From Muribaculaceae bacterium (GTDB taxonomy: Bacteria > Bacteroidota > Bacteroidia > Bacteroidales > Muribaculaceae), in NCBI GenBank assembly GCA_029051445.1, contig JAIDKP010000283.1:1-5023 (forward strand): 5,023 bases of DNA, given 5' to 3'. Shown in pieces: positions 1 to 5,023 of the stretch (the first letter of the stretch is position 1; each line of letters starts with the position of its first letter). The notes under the pieces were generated by a model that worked only from the letters and a program-made list of their open reading frames with translations, ran no database searches and was not told where the DNA came from. Both the position numbers and the translations under genes were made by a program.

Positions 1-318
1 ATGCAGGAGGTGGGAAATTGCACCGGGGAGCAGGCGGTCGTCGGTATCGACAAACATGAGATAGTCGCCGGTGGCGAAGTCGATGCCACGGTTGCGGGCC
101 GTCGACTGTCCGCGGTTTTGTTGAGAGATGACTTTTATTGTGCCGGGATATGTTTTCTGATATTCTGAAATGATCCCGGGTGTCGCATCGGTGCTCCCGT
201 CGTCTACAATGATTGTCTCCAGCCTGAAGTCGCCCGATTGTGAAATCACCGATCTGATGCAGTCGGGAAGCCGGGCTGCGTTGTTGAACGTGGGTATGAT
301 GACGGAGACAGTGGTCAT
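1..318 (-). CDS. Family 2 glycosyltransferase, N-terminal part (cut by window edge)
   Basis: This reading frame of 106 codons starts at ATG 318-316 and stays open to the left edge, so the C-terminal part is missing. The product is a GT-A fold, inverting family 2 glycosyltransferase, which transfers a sugar from a nucleotide-sugar on the cytoplasmic side of the membrane. Visible hallmarks are the first beta strand VSVIIPTFNNA (residues 4-14), the nucleotide-binding IIVDDGSTD (36-44), the NRGQSTARNRGI stretch (68-79) typical of the family, and the metal-binding DxD motif as DTDD (91-94) after the strand YLMFV. The start lies 5 nt after the stop of the exported GHL10 hydrolase gene, so cotranscription and perhaps translational coupling are likely. 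No Shine-Dalgarno sequence is seen, which is usual in Bacteroidota. Donor and acceptor cannot be told from this fragment. Capsule, O-antigen or protein glycosylation are all possible. The family call is secure. Confidence 0.93.
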   Translation of the reverse strand, partial: MTTVSVIIPTFNNAARLPDCIRSVISQSGDFRLETIIVDDGSTDATPGIISEYQKTYPGTIKVISQQNRGQSTARNRGIDFATGDYLMFVDTDDRLLPGAISHLLH

Positions 319-323
319 GTGGT

Positions 324-1775
324 TCAGAGTCTGACGGGTACTGCCGGTGCCGACTCGCGGTTGACGCGGTCGAGCGATGTGACGGTGAACCATGTGCCGG
401 GAGGGCAGTCGTCGGGGATGTCCCATGAGTCGCCGTCGCGCACGATTGCCTCGATGTGCTCAGGATCGTCGATTGTCGCGCGGTCGGAGTCGAGCCTGTA
501 GACGACATATGCCACAGCGTCGGAGAGTGATTCGGCTTTTTCTCTTGCCGGAGCGTGCCATCGAAGTCTGCCTCCTGCAACATGTAGCATGTCAGGTGCC
601 TGGGGGAGTGGCATGTCTTGTGCGAGCCACGGATAGTCGGGGGGCAGAGCGGGCATGATGTTGAGATCGGCGAGCGATGTGTGGGCACCTTTGTAGTCGG
701 ATGTCAGTGCCGCGGCATACCACCAGCAGTTGCCTGCGATGCCGTCGAGCCGCCTTGTCATCTCGACCTTTTCGGCAAGTTCGTTGTAGTCCATGCATTT
801 TTCAAGGTGTTGTCCGATAAATACATATCGGTCGTAGGCGTGGTCATTCCACCAGTCAGTGAGCTCTCGTGCCGGTGCCCGGTCGTGGGATAGCGGCCAG
901 TAGAGTTGCGGTGCCTGATAATCGATCCACCCCTCGCGTGCCCACAGAAGCACATCGGCATAGAGATCGTCGTAGTTCTGGAGACCGTTGGTGGGGCTTC
1001 CGTCGGGGTGTGACGAGTTGTTGCGCCATATGCCGAAGGGGCTTATGCCGAAACGCACCCACGGTTTGCGTGATCGTATTGTCTCCGATACTTTGCTTAT
1101 GAGTGAGTCGACATTGGCCCGGCGCCAGTCGGCGAGTCGGCGCCCTTTGCCGTATTTTGCATATGATGCGGCATCGTTGAATTTCAGCTTCCCGGCAGGA
1201 TATGGATAGAAGTAGTCGTCGAAATGGATGGCATCGATGTCGTAGTTTGCCACTATGTCGTCGACAACACGGCAGATGTAGTCCTGATTTTCTTTAAGTG
1301 CCGGGTCAAAATAGAGGTTGCCGTTGTAGCGGATAGTGCGTTCTGGATGCTTGCGTGCGATGTGTGTGGCTGTAAGTGTCTGTTTGCGTGAGGTGGTTAT
1401 GCGGTATGGGTTAAGCCATGCATGCAGTTCCATGCCGCGGGCATGACACTCGTCTACCATGAATTCAAGCGGATCCCATCCGGGATCTTTCTGTGCTGCC
1501 GAGAGCCATCTGCTCCACGGCTCGATTGATGATTTATAGAAGGCGTCGGCTTGCGGACGCACCTGAAATATGACGGCGTTTATGCCTGCCTGTGCCATTA
1601 TGTCGAGCTGTTCGGCCAGCCATTGTTTGTTTTGCTGTGGAGTGCGGTGCGAGTAATGGTCCTGGAATACGGTTTGTATCCAGGCGGCTCTCATTTCTCG
1701 CTTTGGAGATGTGCCCGACATTGATGCGGTTGACAGAAGAAGCAGTATCGCGTAAAGCAGCAGGCGTTGCAACAT
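324..1775 (-). CDS. Exported GHL10 (DUF187/YngK/DigH-like) glycoside hydrolase-like protein with C-terminal FN3-like domain
   Basis: This 483-residue protein has an N-terminal signal peptide (about 1-20, hydrophobic core LLLYAILLLL). No Cys follows the core, so it is probably cleaved by signal peptidase I and released to the periplasm, unlike the E. coli relative DigH (YddW), which is a lipoprotein. Residues about 27-370 form the TIM-barrel GHL10 domain. Recognisable blocks are MRAAWIQTVF (28-37), AGINAVIFQVRPQADAFY (63-80), EPWSRWL (85-91), GMELHAWLNPYRI (114-126), DAIHFDDYFYPYP (181-193), DWRRANVD (216-223), FGISPFGIWRN (242-252) and DYQAPQLYW (285-293). The acidic residues D181, D186 and D187 sit where a barrel active site would be expected; this is inference. 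Residues about 390-483 (RLRWHAP, YVVYRLDS, FTVTSLDRVNRES) look like a fibronectin-III-like domain, a common arrangement in Bacteroidales. DigH cleaves peptidoglycan glycan strands lacking stem peptides; a similar wall role here is plausible but untested. The A-rich leader before ATG 1775 supports this start. Confidence 0.93.
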   Translation of the reverse strand: MLQRLLLYAILLLLSTASMSGTSPKREMRAAWIQTVFQDHYSHRTPQQNKQWLAEQLDIMAQAGINAVIFQVRPQADAFYKSSIEPWSRWLSAAQKDPGWDPLEFMVDECHARGMELHAWLNPYRITTSRKQTLTATHIARKHPERTIRYNGNLYFDPALKENQDYICRVVDDIVANYDIDAIHFDDYFYPYPAGKLKFNDAASYAKYGKGRRLADWRRANVDSLISKVSETIRSRKPWVRFGISPFGIWRNNSSHPDGSPTNGLQNYDDLYADVLLWAREGWIDYQAPQLYWPLSHDRAPARELTDWWNDHAYDRYVFIGQHLEKCMDYNELAEKVEMTRRLDGIAGNCWWYAAALTSDYKGAHTSLADLNIMPALPPDYPWLAQDMPLPQAPDMLHVAGGRLRWHAPAREKAESLSDAVAYVVYRLDSDRATIDDPEHIEAIVRDGDSWDIPDDCPPGTWFTVTSLDRVNRESAPAVPVRL

Positions 1776-1802
1776 CGTTTTTTTTGATTGTTGATAAAGT
1801 CA

Positions 1803-1828
1803 AAGCGGCGCAGATCTCTGCGCCGCTT
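1803..1828 (-). terminator. GC-rich hairpin after the lipoprotein gene; weak intrinsic terminator or attenuator
   Basis: Bases 1803-1814 and 1817-1828 are perfect reverse complements (12 bp, nearly all G/C in the middle). In practice the stem would be 11 bp with a 4-nt loop. Read on the minus strand, the stem is followed by TTTGACTTTATC, a poor but T-rich tail. It starts about 50 nt after the lipoprotein stop codon and ends 27 nt before the hydrolase start. Read on the plus strand there is no T tract, so it serves the minus-strand genes. The broken tail suggests incomplete termination, which would let some transcription through into the hydrolase and glycosyltransferase genes. Confidence 0.6.
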
Positions 1829-1877
1829 GTTGATTGTGGGAATATTGTCGTCGGTGTTTGGGCACTGCGGCCGCCGA

Positions 1878-2801
1878 TCAGTGCATCATGAGCTGCTGGA
1901 CAACTTCCATAGGCGAGCAGCTTACAACGATGTTGTTGTCGGTAGCCACATATCGCAATGATGATTTCATACCATTGTAGGGGATGAATACCGACAGTGA
2001 GGAAATCTTCATGTCAGGATCTTCCTTGGTGTCGTATTTTGTAACGACTTTTGCAGTCATCTCATCGTTTGTTGCGATCGATATACCGTTGGCTTCGAGG
2101 GTGTACGGGATGTTTTCGAAGAGGTATGTCTTGGCGTTTGCCTCGATTCCGTCAAATGTAGTGAAGAATGAGTAGACGTTTGCGACCTTCTCCTTCTTTT
2201 CATTTTGAGTGAAGACGATTCCGTATTCCATCTTTTTGTTTTCTTCGGTTGTAGCTGTAACGGGATTCGTCATATAGGTTGTGCCTCCGAAAAGCGATAC
2301 ATTGCTCTTCATGTCGTTGTACTCGTAGTTGGCGGCATAGAGTTGCTGTCCGGACCATATCCACGATGAGCAGATTTTCACATTTTCTCCGTTGACATCC
2401 ATCGACAGGTTCATCCAGTTGCCTGTCACCTGAAACAGGAAGTTGTCGACTGTGCCCGATGTGCCGGTTATAGGCATGAGTAACTGGCGTGCTTCCATTC
2501 CGGTTTCTGTGAATGTCACTTTGATCTCCGGAGTTTTGAATGTGAGAGTCTCGGACTTGAGGCGCAGGTTGGTTATTGTGAACGACATTGTCGAGCTCTC
2601 GTTGGTGCTCTTGAAGAAGACCTGGATCTGCGGTGGCTCGGGTGTTGTCACCTCGCCTCTTGAGTCAAGGCGCATCAGCAGGTCGTTGGATGTATATCCC
2701 ACAGTGCTGGTCGAGGAGCCGTTGTTGTCTCCGAAGTTGCATGCGGTCATGGATACTGCGATAGCAAGAGCTGCGAGTATTGATTTAAAAGTAAATTTCA
2801 T
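1878..2801 (-). CDS. Bacteroidales lipoprotein of unknown function
   Basis: This 307-residue protein has a clear lipoprotein signal: K2/K6, a hydrophobic core ILAALAIAV (8-16) and the lipobox S17-M18-T19-A20-C21. The mature protein would therefore start at lipid-modified C21. After the Cys comes a short flexible, polar linker (NFGDNNGSSTST). It is not the acidic S-D/E-rich signal that sends many Bacteroidota lipoproteins to the cell surface, so the final location is uncertain. The rest is dense in alternating polar/hydrophobic and Thr/Ser/Asn-rich stretches, suggesting an all-beta fold. Examples are TMSFTITNLRL (71-81), EIKVTFTET (92-100), SLSVFIPYNG (268-277) and NNIVVSCSP (290-298). I recognise no catalytic motif and cannot name a family. 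Two Cys besides C21 (144 and 295) could form a disulfide. The ATG at 2801 is supported by the lipobox spacing. The gene lies 163 nt downstream of the AI-2E gene and 102 nt upstream of the hydrolase gene on the same strand. Confidence 0.88.
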   Translation of the reverse strand: MKFTFKSILAALAIAVSMTACNFGDNNGSSTSTVGYTSNDLLMRLDSRGEVTTPEPPQIQVFFKSTNESSTMSFTITNLRLKSETLTFKTPEIKVTFTETGMEARQLLMPITGTSGTVDNFLFQVTGNWMNLSMDVNGENVKICSSWIWSGQQLYAANYEYNDMKSNVSLFGGTTYMTNPVTATTEENKKMEYGIVFTQNEKKEKVANVYSFFTTFDGIEANAKTYLFENIPYTLEANGISIATNDEMTAKVVTKYDTKEDPDMKISSLSVFIPYNGMKSSLRYVATDNNIVVSCSPMEVVQQLMMH

Positions 2802-2802
2802 C

Positions 2803-2818
2803 TTTTCAGTTTTTCAGT
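2803..2818 (-). repeat. Two abutting 8-bp direct repeats in the lipoprotein leader
   Basis: On the minus strand ACTGAAAA occurs twice without a gap, ending 2 nt before the ATG (one G plus the codon boundary). A near copy (TCTGAAAA) lies at 2879-2872. The A-rich repeats cover the place where a ribosome would bind, consistent with the A-rich initiation regions of Bacteroidota. Two copies are too few to claim slippage-based switching. Confidence 0.5.
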
Positions 2819-2830
2819 ATTGAGAACTTT

Positions 2831-2860
2831 CAAATTGAATTATTAGGGAAGTGCCGCAAA
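2831..2860 (-). promoter_or_regulatory. Candidate Bacteroidota promoter for the lipoprotein gene
   Basis: On the minus strand a TTTG (2860-2857) is followed after 18 nt by TCAATTTG (2838-2831), one mismatch from the TAnnTTTG -7 element. The spacing falls within the range known for the Bacteroides sigma-ABfr-type promoter. Transcription would start near 2825, giving a leader of about 25 nt. An alternative reading uses GATATTTG (2864-2857) as the -7 element, also one mismatch, with a start near 2850 but no clear -33 element. Either way the lipoprotein gene appears to have its own promoter in the gap after the AI-2E gene. Confidence 0.4.
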
Positions 2861-2964
2861 TATCGACATTTTTTTCAGAAGAGATGTGGAGTTTGTAGGT
2901 AAAATTAGTTAATAATCTCTTATGGATGTGTAGATGAATTTGCGATTGGGGACAACGATCCGTA

Positions 2965-4104
2965 TTATAGGATGTTGTGTTGTTTGTCGGATTGCTTTGC
3001 CCCGTTCTGTTCCGAACCGTTTTCCGCAGCTTCCGACGGGTGTATGACGTAGGTGTCGTAGTAGGATATTAGCAGGGTTGTGAGCGGAAGGGCGATGAGC
3101 ATACCGAGTATGCCGAGCAGTGATCCCCATATCGACAGCGACAGGAGTATTATTGCCGGGTTCAGTCCCATCGCCTTTCCCATTATCTTCGGAGTCAGGA
3201 TCACATCGGCTACAATCTGCACTACCGCATACACGGCAATGCATCCCCACCAGATTGTCCAGAAGTCGACAGTGGAGTCGATGGATACAACCACGCAAAG
3301 AAGTGTCACGGGTATTATTGACACAAACTGCAGGTAGGGCACCATGAAAAGCACTCCGATGAACAGTCCCATGATCACAGCGAGCGGAAGGCCTACTATT
3401 AGAAATCCGATGCTGTAGATTGCCGCCACTATCGCTGCTATGAGGGCTTGTCCGCGAAAATAATGGTTCATGCTGTCTTTGATGTCAGACGAGATTTTCT
3501 GTACCTGCGGGCGGTATTTCGGCGGTATGAGATCCCGGAATCTTCTCATCAGTCGCTCGTAGTCGAGAAGGATGAACGCTACATACAGAAATATTATCGC
3601 CCAGCTCAGGAATTTAAACACGATTCCCACGCCTCCCGACACAAGTTGTAGTGTGTAGTTGACGATTCCCTGAAGGTTCTGGTCGGTGAGCCATTGCGCG
3701 ATCTGCTTGATGTCCAGATTTTCGTGTAATGCGTCATGGATTTCAGGCGGAAGAAAGGGTATGGCTTCGCCTGATGACTCGGAATATCGTTGCAGAAGTG
3801 AGGCCATTACATGCATCTCGTCGATGATCGACGGAATACAGAAATAGCATAGAATCAGGAAAAAGACAAGTGTCTCAAACAGGGTGACCAGAATCGGGAC
3901 TACGCGGCTCCGCAGATGCAGAAGCTGTGTGTTGAAACGCACGAACGGCTCCATCATGTAGGCGATTAGGCATGCTACACCAAACGGCAGCAGAGCCGAT
4001 CTCAGCCGGTATATCAGCCATATGGCGAAAACAAGACCTCCGATTGTCAGCAACAGTCTGACAACGCGGTCTAATGTGAATGGTTGCCTTGATATGACGG
4101 GCAT
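2965..4104 (-). CDS. AI-2E family (PF01594, YdiK/PerM-like) membrane transporter or permease
   Basis: This 379-residue polytopic inner-membrane protein has the length and topology of the AI-2E family. Hydrophobic segments lie near 13-33, 35-52, 68-92, 156-180, 219-239, 241-272, 281-303 and 312-348. The first cluster is separated from the rest by a soluble stretch (about 93-150). Family signatures are the block around RGQALIAAIVAAIYSIG (217-233), then GLPLAVIMGLFIGVLFMVPYL (238-258), the DVILTPKIMGKAMGLNP motif (300-316) and the SIWGSLLGILGMLIALPL ending (324-341). The Q-F after MVPYL replaces the more common G-P/P-type continuation. A hydrophilic tail (about 355-379, rich in Glu, Asn, Gln, Lys) probably faces the cytoplasm. 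The family name comes from an export role proposed for autoinducer-2 in E. coli (TqsA). Other members act as Na+/H+ antiporters or have unknown substrates, so no substrate is assigned. ATG 4104 follows an A/T-rich leader. No obvious terminator follows the TAA at 2965. Confidence 0.94.
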   Translation of the reverse strand: MPVISRQPFTLDRVVRLLLTIGGLVFAIWLIYRLRSALLPFGVACLIAYMMEPFVRFNTQLLHLRSRVVPILVTLFETLVFFLILCYFCIPSIIDEMHVMASLLQRYSESSGEAIPFLPPEIHDALHENLDIKQIAQWLTDQNLQGIVNYTLQLVSGGVGIVFKFLSWAIIFLYVAFILLDYERLMRRFRDLIPPKYRPQVQKISSDIKDSMNHYFRGQALIAAIVAAIYSIGFLIVGLPLAVIMGLFIGVLFMVPYLQFVSIIPVTLLCVVVSIDSTVDFWTIWWGCIAVYAVVQIVADVILTPKIMGKAMGLNPAIILLSLSIWGSLLGILGMLIALPLTTLLISYYDTYVIHPSEAAENGSEQNGAKQSDKQHNIL

Positions 4105-4149
4105 ATTAGATTGTAGTGTTTAATTGTGGCCATTTACGCCATAAAAATA

Positions 4150-4179
4150 CAAAAATAATGGTTAGCTTTGCGGTCGAAA
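4150..4179 (-). promoter_or_regulatory. Candidate promoter for the AI-2E gene
   Basis: On the minus strand TATTTTTG (4157-4150) matches the TAnnTTTG -7 consensus exactly. TTTC (4179-4176), one base off the TTTG -33 element, lies 18 nt upstream. The predicted start, near 4143, gives a leader of about 40 nt to the ATG at 4104. The spacer contains the -7 element of the divergent MFS gene, so the two polymerases could compete. Confidence 0.5.
4163..4170 (+). promoter_or_regulatory. Candidate -7 element for the MFS transporter gene
   Basis: TAGCTTTG is an exact match to the Bacteroidota TAnnTTTG -7 element and lies 35 nt before the ATG at 4206. Transcription would begin near 4177, giving a leader of about 30 nt. 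No TTTG-like -33 element is found at the normal distance (the nearest, TTTA at 4133-4136, is 26 nt away). The promoter may therefore be weak or need an activator. Confidence 0.45.
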
Positions 4180-4205
4180 GGATGTAAATCAATAAATATC
4201 ACAAT

Positions 4206-5023
4206 ATGACTAAGCAATTGCAATTGTACCTCAATGACAAGGCATGGGCACGCTGGACGGCTCTGGCGCTTATAGCGTCGATGATGTTTTTTGCCTACAT
4301 GTTTGTCGACGCGCTGGCTCCGATCAAGAGTCTGCTTGAACCACAGTTTGGATGGAACTCGGCTTCCTATGGCACCTATCGTGCATCGGAATATATAATC
4401 AACGTATGCGGCTTCCTTATTGTTGCCGGTTTTATCCTTGACAAGATGGGAGTGCGCTTCACCGGCGTGCTCTCGGCCTCGCTCCTGTTTGTCGGAGCAT
4501 GTATAAAGCTCTATGGCCTGAGCGGCATGTTTAAAGGTACGGGGCTCGAGCAGTGGCTCAACTCATGGTGGGTGGCCATGCCCGCAAGCGCCAAGATGGC
4601 CTCGCTCGGATTCATGATTTTCGGTGTCGGCTGCGAGATGGCCGGAACCACGGTATCAAAGGCTATCGCAAAGTGGTTTAAAGGCAAGGAGATGGCTTTG
4701 GCCATGGGCCTTGAGATGGCTCTGGCTCGTATAGGCGTTTTTGCTGTATTCTCGATCTCTCCGTGGATTGCCGAGAGTTTCGGATCGGTAGTAATACCTG
4801 TCGCATTCTGTACGGTGCTACTTCTGATAGGCCTGATCAACTATTGTGTGTTCTGTGTGATGGACACTAAGCTCGACCGCCAGCTTGGCGGCGAAGGCGG
4901 TGAAGATGCAAGCGAGGAGGAGTTCAAGCTTGCCGATGTCACAAAGATCTTCTCAAGCAAGGTTTTCTGGATTGTGGCTCTGCTGTGTGTGCTCTACTAT
5001 TCGGCGATTTTCCCCTTCCAGGC
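4206..5023 (+). CDS. Major facilitator superfamily transporter, N-terminal 272 residues (cut by window edge)
   Basis: The frame opens at ATG 4206 (MTKQLQLYLNDKAW) and is still open at the right edge. Only the N-terminal half is visible, because MFS proteins usually run to 400-450 residues with 12 membrane segments. Six hydrophobic segments can be placed near 18-37, 58-80, 84-104, 129-150, 165-187 and 194-218. A charged central loop (219-250, with the acidic GGEGGEDASEEE) follows, and then the start of segment 7 (about 251-270). The MFS loop 2-3 signature (motif A) is seen as GFILDKMGVRFTG (75-87). Charged residues inside or next to predicted membrane segments (D35, E62, E144, E170, R175) suggest a polar or charged substrate or proton coupling; this is inference. 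The sequence is reminiscent of the MFSD1-like MFS proteins found in Bacteroidales, but the substrate cannot be assigned. An AAAGGA-like stretch near 4178-4183 is too far from the ATG to be a standard ribosome binding site. The gene is transcribed divergently from the AI-2E gene. Confidence 0.9.
   Translation, partial: MTKQLQLYLNDKAWARWTALALIASMMFFAYMFVDALAPIKSLLEPQFGWNSASYGTYRASEYIINVCGFLIVAGFILDKMGVRFTGVLSASLLFVGACIKLYGLSGMFKGTGLEQWLNSWWVAMPASAKMASLGFMIFGVGCEMAGTTVSKAIAKWFKGKEMALAMGLEMALARIGVFAVFSISPWIAESFGSVVIPVAFCTVLLLIGLINYCVFCVMDTKLDRQLGGEGGEDASEEEFKLADVTKIFSSKVFWIVALLCVLYYSAIFPFQ

Noticed and set aside
324..1775. Reading the hydrolase as a family GH10 xylanase of a polysaccharide utilisation locus
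   Set aside because: The motifs are those of GHL10/DUF187 (FGISPFGIWRN, HFDDYFYPYP), not the catalytic glutamate blocks of true GH10 xylanases, and no SusC/SusD pair is in the window.
1867..1874. GCGGCCGC palindrome just after the lipoprotein stop codon
   Set aside because: A single 8-bp palindrome with no loop, partner site or repeat around it; it is not evidence of a recombination or attachment site.
1592..1891. 99-residue plus-strand open frame opposite the start of the hydrolase gene and the hairpin
   Set aside because: It lies almost wholly antisense to a well-supported gene, has no family-like motif, and its composition is that expected from the complementary strand of a moderately GC-rich gene.
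2443..2823. 126-residue plus-strand open frame opposite the lipoprotein N-terminus
   Set aside because: It is antisense to the lipobox-bearing gene, its translation resembles reverse-complement shadow sequence, and no promoter or plausible start context is seen.
2902..2918. Possible terminator after the AI-2E gene (ATTA/TAAT inverted repeat followed by T residues, minus strand)
   Set aside because: The stem would be only about 4 A/T pairs, too weak to support a call.
2909..3298. 129-residue minus-strand open frame overlapping the end of the AI-2E gene in another frame
   Set aside because: The AI-2E frame carries the conserved DVILTPKIMGKAMGLNP and WGSLLG motifs over the same bases, so the second frame is a shadow.
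2965..4104. Taking the AI-2E gene as evidence for autoinducer-2 quorum sensing
   Set aside because: The family name is historical and many members have other or unknown substrates. No luxS or lsr-type gene is visible here.
4511..4840. 109-residue minus-strand open frame inside the MFS gene
   Set aside because: The plus strand here codes for clear membrane segments of an MFS protein. The antisense frame is low-information (Pro, Ala, Ile, Thr rich) with no recognisable domain.

Overview
The base composition looks mixed to moderately GC-rich. Ribosome binding sites are weak or absent, start codons follow A-rich leaders, and several intergenic stretches hold TTTG / TAnnTTTG-type promoter elements. 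There is also a Cys-anchored lipoprotein of unknown function and a DigH/YngK-like (GHL10) secreted hydrolase with a C-terminal fibronectin-III-like domain. Together these point to a Bacteroidota chromosome, most likely order Bacteroidales. The fairly high GC would suit a Muribaculaceae-like gut genome, but that rank is inference only.

Layout. Five genes fill the window. Four lie on the minus strand, reading right to left: an AI-2E-family membrane protein (2965-4104), a lipoprotein of unknown function (1878-2801), a GHL10-family glycoside hydrolase-like exported protein (324-1775), and the N-terminal part of a family 2 glycosyltransferase (1-318, running off the left edge). One gene is on the plus strand: the first 272 codons of a major facilitator superfamily transporter (4206 to the right edge). 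No RNA genes, mobile elements, CRISPR arrays or stretches over 300 bases without a gene were seen.

How the parts fit. The hydrolase and glycosyltransferase genes are separated by only 5 nt and are almost certainly cotranscribed. A perfect 12-bp inverted repeat (1803-1828) sits in the 102-nt gap between the lipoprotein and the hydrolase. It probably ends, or partly attenuates, transcription from the lipoprotein gene. The lipoprotein gene has its own candidate promoter in the 163-nt gap after the AI-2E gene. The AI-2E and MFS genes diverge from a 101-bp region in which the two best -7 elements are about 5 bp apart on opposite strands. Overall this looks like ordinary envelope and transport housekeeping DNA. 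I found no convincing new biological system; the observations below are modest.
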